From Alphaproteobacteria bacterium (lineage in GTDB: Bacteria; Pseudomonadota; Alphaproteobacteria; RF32; CAG-239): a stretch of DNA of 50,707 bases. This document shows positions 34,499-43,642 of the stretch, in pieces. The DNA is taken from the NCBI GenBank assembly GCA_020025875.1, contig JAHHRI010000005.1:1-50707 (forward strand), given 5' to 3'. Made by a program: the position numbers and the translations under genes. Position 1 is the first letter of the stretch. Each line of letters opens with the position of its first letter. The notes beneath the pieces are model-generated. The model made no database searches and was not told the DNA's origin. It saw only the letters and a list, made by a program, of their open reading frames with translations.

Positions 34499-36646
34499 AT
34501 GGATGAAAAACTGCGCGAATTGGCTGACCGTCTGGGAATTGCAACCACTTATACCGACAGCGGGTTAAAAGCCGCCTGTCACGAAGTCAGTGACGAAACA
34601 ATACGTTTTTTTGCCGATGTCTTGGGCTATAAGGCAGGCAACAACGAAGAAATTGCCCGATCATTGCGCCGTTTGGAAAATAGCCGTTGGCAAACGGTGT
34701 TGGAACCTGTTTACGTTATTTTGCAAAGCCGCAAGGTTTTTGAACTGGTGGCGCAAGAAAGCCAAGTAGACGATGCTTTCGCTCTTTCTCTGAGTAACCG
34801 ACAAACAGGAGAAAAGTCGGAAGTTTCTTTTGTTGTTGTCGTTCAGGCAGAAAGTCGGACGGTGGCAAGAAAGGTATATAGAAAACTTGAGATAGAGATA
34901 ACCTCCGAGGTGGCAATCGGTTATTATGACGCCGAATTGAAAATCGGCGAAAAGACATATCAGACATTGTTGGCCATTGCACCGGAAAAATGCTGGCAGC
35001 CGGATGACTGGGATAAAACGCGTTTGTGGGGCTACAGCGTGCAGCTCTATTCGCTTCGCAGCCGCCGCAACTGGGGAATTGGTGATTTTACCGATCTTTG
35101 CCGTTTTGTCGAGATTTGTAAAACAAGCGGCGCCGACATCATCGGTCTCAATCCGGTTAACGTGCTCGGCCATTGCTTTCCCGAAGAGGCCAGCCCCTAT
35201 TCTTCGGTCAGTCGCCTGTTTTTGAACCCGATCTATATTGATGTTGAAAGCGTGCCCGAATTTTGCCCCGAAGATCGTTGTCCGGCAGAAGCGGAAATTG
35301 CCGATCTTAATGCGCTGGAAATGGTAGATTATGGGCGTGTCTATCCGCTTAAGATGAAGATTTTGCAGACGCTCTACAAGCGGATGCAAAATGTGCCCGA
35401 GCGGATGAAAGCATTTGAGCGTTTTTGTCGGAGCAAGGGGGCGGATCTGGACAATTTGGCAACTTTTCAGGCTTTGTACGAAGATAAGTGGCAAGATCAT
35501 TGGGGGGGGTGGCGTGCTTGGGAAAAAGAATATCGCCAACCCAACACGGCTGCCGTCAAAAAATATCAGAAAGAGCAAGCCGACCGACTGGGCTTTTTCA
35601 AGTTTCTGCAGTTTGAGGCTGCCCGACAGCTGCAAAAGGTGACGGATTGTGTGCGCGAAGCCGGACTGAAAATCGGCATTTATCGCGATTTGCCGGTCGG
35701 TGTCGGTCGTGACAGCGCGGAAGTTTGGGGGGACGAAGCTCTGTATTTGCGAGAAAGCGGTGCAGGGGCGCCGCCGGACGCCTTTTTCCCATCCGGACAA
35801 AAGTGGAATTTGGGCGCTTTCAATCCGTTTGAACTAAAAGCCCGTGCCTATATGCCGTTTATCAAAATTATCCGCTCAGCGGCACAAGGGGCAGGGGCGC
35901 TCCGTTTGGATCATGTGATGAGCCTGATGCGCCTGTTTGTCATTCCGGAAGCAAACGGCAAGCAGGGCACCTACATTATGTATAATTTTGAAGATATGCT
36001 GGGGATTGTCGCTTTGGAGAGCCATCTCAACCGCTGTATGATTGTTGGTGAAAGCATAGGTAACGTGCCGGAAGGTTTTGTCGACAGGCTTTTCGACAAA
36101 AACATTATGTCGATGAGTGTTCTTTGGAGCGAACGTTGGCAAGCCGGTTGGGGAGATTTTAAATCACCTTATCAATATCCGGAAAATGTCGTCACTTCCA
36201 TCGGCACTCATGATATGCCACCGCTGAAAATGTGGTGGTTTGGGTACGATATTGCGCTTTCCCGAAAATTGGGGATTATCGGCAGCGATCAGGAAATGTG
36301 CGACAACTACCACAAGCGCGAAGCCGACCGCTGGAAATTGTTAAAAGTGCTGGATGAAAATCAGGTTTGGCCGGAAGACAATCGTCGTCACGGCAACTAT
36401 TTGTATGGCGAAGGCTATCCCGAAGGGTTGGAAGAAGCTGTCCACCGCTTTATGGCAAAAAGCCGCGCCAAGATTTTTTTGGTGCAGCCGGAAGATATTT
36501 TTCAAGTGGAAAAATTGCAAAATTTACCGGGGACGGATCGTGACAAACACCCCAATTGGCGGCTGAAAATGCCTGTCAATCTGGAGGATATGGAAAATAC
36601 GCTGGCATATTATCGCAATATGATCGCCATAAAAAAGGAAAGATGA
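34499..36646 (+). CDS. malQ: 4-alpha-glucanotransferase
   Basis: A 715-residue GH77 amylomaltase of the longer bacterial type, with a variable N-terminal domain (about 1-155). It transfers maltosyl units between maltodextrins and releases glucose. Motifs are YRDLPVGVGRDSAEVW, the nucleophile Asp in ALRLDHVMSLMR, the acid Glu in IVGESIGNVP and the HD pair in IGTHDMPP. It lies 11 bp after glgX with a weak GGGGAA site. Together with glgP, glgB and glgX it can handle maltodextrins freed from glycogen. Confidence 0.95.
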   Translation: MDEKLRELADRLGIATTYTDSGLKAACHEVSDETIRFFADVLGYKAGNNEEIARSLRRLENSRWQTVLEPVYVILQSRKVFELVAQESQVDDAFALSLSNRQTGEKSEVSFVVVVQAESRTVARKVYRKLEIEITSEVAIGYYDAELKIGEKTYQTLLAIAPEKCWQPDDWDKTRLWGYSVQLYSLRSRRNWGIGDFTDLCRFVEICKTSGADIIGLNPVNVLGHCFPEEASPYSSVSRLFLNPIYIDVESVPEFCPEDRCPAEAEIADLNALEMVDYGRVYPLKMKILQTLYKRMQNVPERMKAFERFCRSKGADLDNLATFQALYEDKWQDHWGGWRAWEKEYRQPNTAAVKKYQKEQADRLGFFKFLQFEAARQLQKVTDCVREAGLKIGIYRDLPVGVGRDSAEVWGDEALYLRESGAGAPPDAFFPSGQKWNLGAFNPFELKARAYMPFIKIIRSAAQGAGALRLDHVMSLMRLFVIPEANGKQGTYIMYNFEDMLGIVALESHLNRCMIVGESIGNVPEGFVDRLFDKNIMSMSVLWSERWQAGWGDFKSPYQYPENVVTSIGTHDMPPLKMWWFGYDIALSRKLGIIGSDQEMCDNYHKREADRWKLLKVLDENQVWPEDNRRHGNYLYGEGYPEGLEEAVHRFMAKSRAKIFLVQPEDIFQVEKLQNLPGTDRDKHPNWRLKMPVNLEDMENTLAYYRNMIAIKKER

Positions 36647-36692
36647 CACGGCAATAAAATCAATGCCGATACAAACAAATCGAACTGTTTGC

Positions 36693-36995
36693 GTGGCTTC
36701 ATGGCGTAACTACCCTTGCCGATACTGTCCTTACCGCCGCCCCATACCGCAACCATCCTTGCCACCGCCGTTTGGGTTGACCGTTTGTGCCACGAACCGT
36801 TGGTGGCTTCATGGCGGTAACTACCCATGCCGATACCATCCTTACTGCCGCCCCATACTGCACCATCCTTGCCGCCGCCGTTTGGGTTGACCGTTTGTGC
36901 TACGAGCCATTCGCCGCCCCTTGCCGATACCATCCTTACCGCCGCCCCATACTGCAACCATCCTTGCCACCGCCGTTTGGGTTGACCGCCGTTTG
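36693..36995. repeat. GC-rich irregular tandem repeat after malQ
   Basis: Three degenerate units of about 95-111 bp contain the blocks gtggcttcatggcg (36693, 36803), tgccgatac-catccttac and gccgccgtttgggttgaccg (ending about 36781, 36892 and 36987). Within each unit a GC-rich sub-block (read on the minus strand as GGCGGYGGYAAGGAYGGT) occurs twice, about 28 bp apart. The minus strand reads like repeated N-G-G-G-K-D-G peptides, but the frame breaks between sub-units and no start or ribosome site exists. I treat it as noncoding or a decayed coding repeat. Confidence 0.8.
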
Positions 36996-37255
36996 CCGCT
37001 TGTGTTTAAAAAATGGGCAAAAGACAATGTTTGTTTGCACAAGGTTGATGTTTCATCAAAAATACAAATTTTTACAACCGCCGAGAGAAAAGCACTTTCT
37101 GATTTTTCGCCCCTTTTTTATACCGATTCGGCTTCCGTCAAACAGGCGGCAACAAAGGCATGGCGTTAAGCCAACCGCCTAACGCTTTCTTTGTGGCAAA
37201 ACAAACCTCTGTCATAGAGTGAAATATGGCAAAAAAAGTGCTTTTAATCAGCCAG
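36996..37255. other. Intergenic region, no gene called
   Basis: Between the GC-rich repeat and the 3' end of the glycosyltransferase. It has a palindromic pair gcgtta/taacgc (about 37162-37186) without a T-run. An 18-codon plus frame, ATG at 37226 (MAKKVLLISQLG...), resembles the start of a glycosyltransferase but stops inside the minus-strand gene; it may be chance or a relic. Confidence 0.4.
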
Positions 37256-38185
37256 TTAGGGCTTGATTCGCCGCACCTCTGAAAGCGCGCTGAATTGTTT
37301 GTACATATGGTCCAGATAGCTGGTGTTTGGTTTTAGAGCCAAAAGCTTGCACCCCAGATAGCGGACAAAAGCGACACTAAAAAAGGGAAATTGTCGGCTT
37401 TTCTTGGTGAACTTCCAAAATGCGGAAACCGCGCGCAGATACAGCCGTCTTTGGGCTTCTTCCGGCAATTCCGGATGATCTTTCAGTATCCAATAATAGG
37501 CCATAAAGCGGTCGTGGTCGAGTTGTATCTTGTTGCCCGAAAAATTGCCGATTTCTTTCGGTACCAGCACAACGTTTGCGGTCATCTTGACAATGCCTTT
37601 GGCATAAAGAGCCGCCCTCAGCGGAATGGATTCGTCCTGAATGAACGCTCTTTCGTCAGCCCCGCCGGCTTTTTGCAACACCTTCGTTTTGATGAGCTGC
37701 CCCATGCGCGTAAACCGTCCGTTGAGCACCCCTTCCAGAGCGTTGGCGGCATATTGGTAGCCAAATTCTTCTGTTTGGCAGTTTTCAAGCTCTTTCGGTT
37801 CTTTACCGGTTTTGGTAAAACAGCCATAAATCATTTCCGCACCGGTTTCCTCGGCAACCGCCAACATTTTGGCTGTCGAGTCGAGAGGGAAAATATCATC
37901 AGAATCGAGCATCCTCGTCCATTTGCCGCGCGCCAAAGCAATTCCCTGATTAATGCGGGCGCTGATGCCTCGGTTGTAGGGGTTGGTCACAATGGTCACG
38001 TTTTTAACGCCGTTAGTCATTCGGCGGATGATTTCGACAGAACTGTCGCTTGAAACATCATCAACGAAAATAAATTCCGGATTCTTAAGACCTGTTTGTG
38101 CGAGTAAAGCTTTAATCACCGACGGCAGATAATATTCTTTATTATAAACCGTCATTACAAAACTGACATCAATTTCGTCCGCCAT
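37256..38185 (-). CDS. Family 2 glycosyltransferase
   Basis: A 309-residue GT-A fold glycosyltransferase. The N-terminal Rossmann-like part has VSFVMTVYNKEYYL, the acid FVDDVSSD and the DxD motif in MLDSDD (residues about 93-98), which binds metal and the sugar nucleotide. No membrane segment is evident, so it is cytoplasmic or peripheral, acting on an unknown envelope glycan or lipid acceptor. Its ATG has CGGAG 7 bases upstream. It lies 30 bp after the DUF2155 gene on the same strand, so it is probably the last gene of the mlaD-mlaD-DUF2155 transcript. Confidence 0.9.
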   Translation of the reverse strand: MADEIDVSFVMTVYNKEYYLPSVIKALLAQTGLKNPEFIFVDDVSSDSSVEIIRRMTNGVKNVTIVTNPYNRGISARINQGIALARGKWTRMLDSDDIFPLDSTAKMLAVAEETGAEMIYGCFTKTGKEPKELENCQTEEFGYQYAANALEGVLNGRFTRMGQLIKTKVLQKAGGADERAFIQDESIPLRAALYAKGIVKMTANVVLVPKEIGNFSGNKIQLDHDRFMAYYWILKDHPELPEEAQRRLYLRAVSAFWKFTKKSRQFPFFSVAFVRYLGCKLLALKPNTSYLDHMYKQFSALSEVRRIKP

Positions 38186-38215
38186 CTGCTTTCTCCGTTG
38201 TTAGAGTGTTGCTGT

Positions 38216-39244
38216 TTAATCTTTTGTCATTTGACTGCTGAGTTCCGCTTCCAATTCTCGCAGAATATCCTCACTAACCTTTGGCACCACCTCATTTTCG
38301 TGCGGCTGGACAACAACCTTCGATTGCTCTGGAGAAGTGTTGCCGGTGCCTGCTCCCTCAGCCGTGTCGGTGTTTTCTATTGCGGGAAGATTGTCGCCTT
38401 CCGTTACCGATTTGTCCGCCGCTGTTAAGTCGTCATTTTCGCTGTTTTCGGCTTGCAGACTAAGGGCATGGGTGTCGCTTTTGATGAAAAATTCTGCCTT
38501 GTCGACCGTGTTTTCGCGAATTTCGATATTGGCAGTAATTTCATCGGGGTGATCTTCTCCGTTGGCGCGAGAAAAGTTGAGCAACGAATGCGGAGCATTT
38601 TCGTCCGCTGTGGGTTGGGGTGCGGCTGTGCCGTCTGCTGCTTGCGTGTCTAAAGAGATAATTTCTGCCTGAGCGGCGCTTTCTTCGCCTTCTTCGCGGA
38701 TGGCGGCAGGCAACAAGTCAATCGGTTCTCCGCTCAAATTGATTTCGTCAAAACCGTTATTGTCGGCATTGTCCTCTGTTGTTGGGGCGCGGTTTTCCGG
38801 ACGCTGCATCGGCAGTTGATCACGCAAGACCAATTCTTCCGGCGTCAGCGGTTGACTGTCGCTGTTGTCGGAGTCGATACATTTGAGTAGCCAGACATCG
38901 TAAACCGGATGTTCCACCGCATTCAGCGCCGGCGTAGAGGACAACATCCAACCTTTGAAAATGTTGACCTGTTCATTGCCGTTGACGGTATCTGCCACAT
39001 CAACAAAGGCAAAATTTTCCGGCGTTTCTTCCGGTGGACGGGTGCGGCAATCGCGCACCAAAATGGAAAAGCTGCCAAACTTCACCTCGGTGTTGACCGG
39101 CACATTGATAACGCTTACCCGTCCGGTGATTTTATCCATGGCTTGCATTTGTGCCGTGTTGGTGGGAATTTCGCTTGCCTTAGCCTCCAAGCCGATACCG
39201 GCAGCCAAAAGAACCGGCAACAAAAGTTTAGTTTTGTTTGTCAT
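38216..39244 (-). CDS. Secreted DUF2155 protein with a long acidic tail
   Basis: A 342-residue protein with a signal peptide (about 23 residues) followed by a DUF2155 domain (about 30-130) marked by MDKITGRV, RDCRTRPPEETPEN, AFVDV and KGWMLSSTPALNAVEHPVYDVW. The rest (about 135-340) is an acidic low-complexity region rich in E, D, A, N, which is unusual, since most DUF2155 proteins end soon after the domain. The family is alphaproteobacterial and periplasmic, often beside mlaD-like genes, with unknown biochemistry. The start overlaps the mlaD gene by 17 bp and has a weak ribosome site, suggesting coupled translation. Confidence 0.85.
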   Translation of the reverse strand: MTNKTKLLLPVLLAAGIGLEAKASEIPTNTAQMQAMDKITGRVSVINVPVNTEVKFGSFSILVRDCRTRPPEETPENFAFVDVADTVNGNEQVNIFKGWMLSSTPALNAVEHPVYDVWLLKCIDSDNSDSQPLTPEELVLRDQLPMQRPENRAPTTEDNADNNGFDEINLSGEPIDLLPAAIREEGEESAAQAEIISLDTQAADGTAAPQPTADENAPHSLLNFSRANGEDHPDEITANIEIRENTVDKAEFFIKSDTHALSLQAENSENDDLTAADKSVTEGDNLPAIENTDTAEGAGTGNTSPEQSKVVVQPHENEVVPKVSEDILRELEAELSSQMTKD

Positions 39245-39686
39245 TGCCCGTCACCATAAAAATGACTTCTCCGACCAGATCTTCCAAAGTCTTAAAGTCT
39301 TTTGTATTGGTAATTTCGTCACCGTTTTGCAACAGGGTTGCAGACTTTCCCGGTTCGATTTTGATAAATTTGTTGCCCATCAGTCCGTTGCTGGCAATCA
39401 CCGCAGCACTGTCTTGGGGCAGTTTGATATTGGGCGCAATGCTGAGTGTGACTTCCGCATCATAGTTTTCGTTGTTTAGTTTTTGACCGATAACGGTGCC
39501 CACTTTTATACCGTTGATCATAACGTCTGCACCGGTGGTCAGCCCGCCGACTTTCAGGAATTTGGCATTTAGTTCATAACCTTTGATAACCTGCAGATCC
39601 GATACCCGATAGGCAAAAAACAAGAAAAACGCCGCGACCAGAATGACGACGATTCCCATAATTGTTTCAACCGGACGTTTTTTCAT
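39228..39686 (-). CDS. mlaD: MlaD-family lipid transport protein
   Basis: A 152-residue MCE-domain protein: an inner membrane anchor (about 8-28), then the MlaD domain with VGGLTTGADVMINGIKVGTV, and SNGLMGNKFIKIEPG. MlaD hexamers carry phospholipids between membranes for the Mla ABC transporter. It overlaps the upstream MlaD-like gene in ATGA. No MlaE or MlaF is present in the window. Confidence 0.9.
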   Translation of the reverse strand: MKKRPVETIMGIVVILVAAFFLFFAYRVSDLQVIKGYELNAKFLKVGGLTTGADVMINGIKVGTVIGQKLNNENYDAEVTLSIAPNIKLPQDSAAVIASNGLMGNKFIKIEPGKSATLLQNGDEITNTKDFKTLEDLVGEVIFMVTGNDKQN

Positions 39687-40183
39687 TTTGTTTCTCCTTT
39701 GTTTGCAGATTGTTGTTTGGCTTTGCCCATGCCGATAATTCTCTCCACCAGTTCCTCAAGCACCATGGCGTCTTGAGTATAGGCGAACTCTCCGCCTTCC
39801 TGAATATAGTCTTCCGATCCTCCCGGTTCGATCTCGATATATTTTGATCCGAGAACGCCGTCGCTGACGATAGAGGCGCTGCTGTCGGTGGGAATTTTCA
39901 GCCCGTCTTTGAGTTCAAGCGTCAGAATGGCGTTAAATTGGTCGTCGAGCTTTGCCGCCGTCACCTTGCCGACCGGCACGCCTGCCAACCGGACAATATC
40001 ACCCATCTCCAACCCGTCCGTTCTGCCGAAACGGGCATATACCGGATAGTAACTGCCGCTTTCCTGATGCTCAACAGCTTTGCGGCCGGAAATGTAAAAC
40101 AGCGACAAAACGACCAGCACCAGAGTTACATACAGTCCGGTTCTCAGCGCGTTTTGTTCTTCGCGGGAATATTCGTTGTTCAC
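39683..40183 (-). CDS. Second MlaD-family protein
   Basis: A 166-residue MCE-domain protein, with an inner membrane anchor (about 16-34) and the MlaD pattern (FGRTDGLEMGDIVRLAGVPVGKV and SDGVLGSKYIEIEPGG). It is similar in layout to the following gene, so the two are paralogues in tandem. A C-terminal helix ends in KGETK. It is the first gene of the minus-strand cluster. Two MlaD subunits could form mixed assemblies; this is inference. Confidence 0.88.
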   Translation of the reverse strand: MNNEYSREEQNALRTGLYVTLVLVVLSLFYISGRKAVEHQESGSYYPVYARFGRTDGLEMGDIVRLAGVPVGKVTAAKLDDQFNAILTLELKDGLKIPTDSSASIVSDGVLGSKYIEIEPGGSEDYIQEGGEFAYTQDAMVLEELVERIIGMGKAKQQSANKGETK

Positions 40184-40362
40184 TTTGTTTCGCTCCGTTT
40201 TTTTTGATAATGGTTAGGGTAATCCAATTTTACCGTTTTGTCATTAAAGATTTTCAAAAAAAGCTGCCGTTTTGTGGAAATTGAGGATAATCATTAAATA
40301 AGCATGAAATTTAAAGGAAAAGCGTCTATGATGGTTAAATGTTGTAAAGGAAAAAAGATGAG

Positions 40363-41112
40363 ATGATTGAAATTCGGGAGTTGGTAAAAAACTTCGGCAA
40401 GCGCGAAGTGTTAAGAAAAGTGAGCTTTTCTGCCGGTGCGGGAGAGCCGATAACGCTGCTCGGACCGAACGGGGCGGGCAAAACAACTCTGATGCGGATC
40501 ATCTGCGGCTATATGACACCCGATGCGGGCAGCGTGCGAATCTGCGGTATGAGCTACGAACACAACCGTGTCGATATTTTGCGAAAAATTGGTTATATGC
40601 CTGAAAATACGCCGCTTTATCAGGAAATGACAGTGTTTGAATATCTGCGTTTTGTGGCCAAAGTTTTTCAACTGACGGAAAAAGAGTTTGCCGTCGGTGT
40701 GCAAGAAACAACAGACGGATTGGGGCTTGGATCGGTTATCGGGCAGAAGATAAAAACGCTTTCCAAAGGCTATTGTCGGCGGACCGGCATTGCCGCCGCG
40801 CTGCTGCACCGCCCGCTGTTGGCGGTTTTGGATGAACCGACCGAAGGGCTTGATCCCAACCAGAAAATTGCCGTGCGCCGTTTTTTGAAAGATTATGCAA
40901 AAGATCATATGGTGCTGATTTCGACTCATCTGCTGGAGGAGGCGGAAACATTAAAATCTCATGTGTTGTTGCTTGCAGATGGTCAAATTCGGCTGGATGC
41001 GCCGGTTGCGCGGTTGCGCGAATGTTCCGCCGACGGCACCTTAGCCGATGCCTTTGCCCGCTTGACGGTCGGCGCTTCCGGCAACGAAAAGGAGGTGCCG
41101 ATATGTGGCTGA
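40363..41112 (+). CDS. ABC transporter ATP-binding protein, GldA-like
   Basis: A 249-residue ATPase with Walker A GPNGAGKT (about 34-41), Q-loop replaced by the YMPENTPLY segment usual in GldA-like proteins, signature LSKGYCRR, Walker B LAVLDEPTEGLD, and the switch His in STH. Together with the next three genes it matches the GldA/GldF/GldG-like ABC system, named from gliding in Bacteroidetes but found in many non-gliding bacteria, where its substrate is unknown. AAAGG stands upstream of the ATG. Its 3' end overlaps the permease gene by 10 bp. Confidence 0.92.
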   Translation: MIEIRELVKNFGKREVLRKVSFSAGAGEPITLLGPNGAGKTTLMRIICGYMTPDAGSVRICGMSYEHNRVDILRKIGYMPENTPLYQEMTVFEYLRFVAKVFQLTEKEFAVGVQETTDGLGLGSVIGQKIKTLSKGYCRRTGIAAALLHRPLLAVLDEPTEGLDPNQKIAVRRFLKDYAKDHMVLISTHLLEEAETLKSHVLLLADGQIRLDAPVARLRECSADGTLADAFARLTVGASGNEKEVPICG

Positions 41113-41834
41113 CACTTTATAAACGGGAATTGGGAAGTTTCTTTTATACTTATTCGGCTTATTTTATTTTTGCCGTATATATGTTGTTTTCGCTCGTTTT
41201 GGCCATTTTTGCCGGTTTGTATTTTGTCGTTGATAATCCGGCAATGCGTTCATATTTTGCCTTTCAGCCGCTGATGCTGTCTTTGATGTTGCCGGCAGTC
41301 ACCGGAAGACTGTGGGCGGAAGAAGCCAAAAGCGGCACGCTGGAAGTGCTTCTAACTCTGCCGGTGGGCAACTGGACACTTGTGTTCGGTAAATTTTTTG
41401 CCGCTTTGACAATGGGCGTGCTGATGATTTTCACTTCCGTTCCGCTGGCCGTGCTGACATCAAAGATTATTACGATAGATCTGGCGAATCTGGCTTCTGC
41501 CTATTTGGGCGCAATGCTGGCTGCGGCGGCGCTGTCCGCGCTGGGGTGCGTTGTTTCCTGCCTGATTCCGCTGCCGTCGGCGGCTTATTTGGTCAGTGTA
41601 TTTTTGGGCTGGTTGTTGGTTTTTTTAAATCCGTCGCCGCTGTTGGCGCCGCTTGCGGAAGTTTGGCGGGAAATGCCTTTTTATCTGCCTTTGGCATTTG
41701 ATTTTTCCGGCCGCTATCGTGGTTTTATGGACGGATATTTCGGATTCGACGGCGTGTTTTATTTTGTTTCTTTAACCGCGGCACTGCTCACTTTCAACTG
41801 GGTGACTGTTTATCTGGCAAGGAGGGGAAGATGA
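41103..41834 (+). CDS. ABC-2 permease, GldF-like
   Basis: A 243-residue inner membrane protein with about six helices and the motif RLWAEEAKSGTLEVLLTLPV, typical of ABC-2 permeases of the GldF/NosY kind. AAGGAGG lies 6 bases before the ATG at 41103; a longer frame to 41022 is inside the ATPase gene. It overlaps the next gene by 4 bp. Confidence 0.92.
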   Translation: MWLTLYKRELGSFFYTYSAYFIFAVYMLFSLVLAIFAGLYFVVDNPAMRSYFAFQPLMLSLMLPAVTGRLWAEEAKSGTLEVLLTLPVGNWTLVFGKFFAALTMGVLMIFTSVPLAVLTSKIITIDLANLASAYLGAMLAAAALSALGCVVSCLIPLPSAAYLVSVFLGWLLVFLNPSPLLAPLAEVWREMPFYLPLAFDFSGRYRGFMDGYFGFDGVFYFVSLTAALLTFNWVTVYLARRGR

Positions 41835-43642
41835 AACGTTGGGGAAAATTGCTTTCTGCCGGCGTATTGCTGTTGCTTCTTTTGGTTATCTCCAACTTGT
41901 TGGTGACATGGGTTTTCGGCGGCAGCCAACTGGACGCGACGGGGAAACGGCGTTATACGCTGACGGCAGAAACGCGCCGAATTGTCAGCACCTTGCGGCA
42001 ACCGGTCGTCATGCAGCTTTATGTGTCCGAAGAAATGTTGTCCGAATGGGGGGAGCTTGGCGCCCATGCCACCCAAACGGCCGTTTTTCTATCTCGTTAC
42101 CGTTTGGCGGCAGCGGATAAAGTGCGGCTGGAAATCAGGCGGATAAAAGCCTTTTCCGATATGGAAAAACAGGCGATAAGCGAAGGTATGCAGCCCTTTT
42201 CGGAAAATGACAAAGAGCTGTATCTGGGGTTGAAAATTGTTGCTGCCGACGGTCGCAGTGCTTTGCTGCCCAAGCTTAAGCCGGAGCGTCGGGCACTGCT
42301 GGAAAATGATCTGAATCGCATTTTGTATGGCTTAAATGAAAGCAAAAAAGTAAAAATCGGCATTTTTTCGCCTCGGATACCGTTTGCGGCAATCGAGGGA
42401 AAAAGTGTATTTAGCTCCTTTGCCGCGCTTTTGCACGAATATTACGAGGTGCTGAAAATACCCCGCGAAAGCTCACTCATTCCGCAGGATATAGGGGTTG
42501 TTTTGGTGATAGACGCCGGATATTTGTCGCCGGTTTTTGCCTATGCTCTAGACCAATATGTTATGCGCGGCGGCAAAGTTATTTTTCTGGTAGATCCCTA
42601 TTCGGAAATCAGGCACGATATGCAAGGCTATCCGCCGAAACCCGATATTGAAATGAGCCATTATCTGAAAACATGGGGAATTGATTATCTTGCGGATCGT
42701 GTCGTCGGTGATATGCTCCGCGGAGAAAAATTAAAGGGCGGTGATGGGCGCTACCGTGTGTATCCGCTGTGGTTTCTGACAGAAGGGGAGAATAAGACAA
42801 GGCTGCGCTTTCACACGGCGGGCAGTGTGCGCGCCGTTGACGGACAAGATCTGAATTTTGTTGAACTGGCGGCAACCGGCCGTCAGGGCGGGGACATAGC
42901 GGCGGAAAAGATCCGCTATGCCTCAAAGGCGCAGATTATCCTCAATTATAATCAGGATTATAAAAAAAGAGTGTTGGCACTGTTGGCGGAAGGCAAGTTT
43001 CGCTCTCATTATCGCGGCGGCATTCTCGACAATACGGAATCTGCCGACAAGGTTCAGCCCTATCTGCCGTTTGCCGTTCGTGATGCGGCGGTAGCCGTTG
43101 TTGCCGACAGCGATTTTGCCGCCAATGATTTGTGGGTGGCTTCCGCCGATCCGGCAAATCCGGTTTACGGCGTTGTGCCATATGTCGGCAATGCCGCCTT
43201 TTTGCTCCGGTTGATTGATCGGCTTTCCGGACGGGAGATCGGTTTATCGGCGGCTTTTTCGACTTCGTTTGACACGGACAACATTGCCGAAACTTTGTAC
43301 CTCGACAGCGCAAAAATGCGGCAGGAGAAAAAAGAAAAACTATCTGCGCGGGAGGCAGATTCGGCAGCGCGTCTGCGACAGTTGAAAAACTCTCTGAGCG
43401 ACAGCGAAGATATTGAACGCCGCCGAGAAATCGAACGGGCGGAAGTGCAATATCGGCTTGATAAAAACGCGTTGCAAAATTTGGAGCGACAAACAGTTGC
43501 CGCTGCCGACGACAAGATGGAACTTTTGATTTGGCTTTGTTTTGTCGTTTTTCCATCGGCGATGTTGGGAATGTTTTTTGTGGTCGCCTTTTACTTTCGC
43601 CGCGGGAGGCTTCGGCTGCCGGCGGTATTGAGGAGAAAATAA
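41831..43642 (+). CDS. GldG-like ABC auxiliary protein
   Basis: A 603-residue protein with an N-terminal helix (about 9-29), a large periplasmic part and a C-terminal helix (about 567-588), as in GldG-like proteins (ABC_transp_aux). Seen are DATGKRRYTLTAETRRI at residues about 36-52, KVIFLVDP, and a coiled segment (about 490-560) rich in K, E, R before the last helix. It would sit with the permease; the role is unknown. It starts in ATGA with the permease and ends in TAATG with the next gene, so the operon is tightly coupled. Confidence 0.9.
   Translation: MKRWGKLLSAGVLLLLLLVISNLLVTWVFGGSQLDATGKRRYTLTAETRRIVSTLRQPVVMQLYVSEEMLSEWGELGAHATQTAVFLSRYRLAAADKVRLEIRRIKAFSDMEKQAISEGMQPFSENDKELYLGLKIVAADGRSALLPKLKPERRALLENDLNRILYGLNESKKVKIGIFSPRIPFAAIEGKSVFSSFAALLHEYYEVLKIPRESSLIPQDIGVVLVIDAGYLSPVFAYALDQYVMRGGKVIFLVDPYSEIRHDMQGYPPKPDIEMSHYLKTWGIDYLADRVVGDMLRGEKLKGGDGRYRVYPLWFLTEGENKTRLRFHTAGSVRAVDGQDLNFVELAATGRQGGDIAAEKIRYASKAQIILNYNQDYKKRVLALLAEGKFRSHYRGGILDNTESADKVQPYLPFAVRDAAVAVVADSDFAANDLWVASADPANPVYGVVPYVGNAAFLLRLIDRLSGREIGLSAAFSTSFDTDNIAETLYLDSAKMRQEKKEKLSAREADSAARLRQLKNSLSDSEDIERRREIERAEVQYRLDKNALQNLERQTVAAADDKMELLIWLCFVVFPSAMLGMFFVVAFYFRRGRLRLPAVLRRK

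Noticed and set aside
36787..37182. 131-codon frame over the GC-rich repeat
   Set aside because: No ribosome site, and the translation follows repeat DNA with several equally long frames on both strands.
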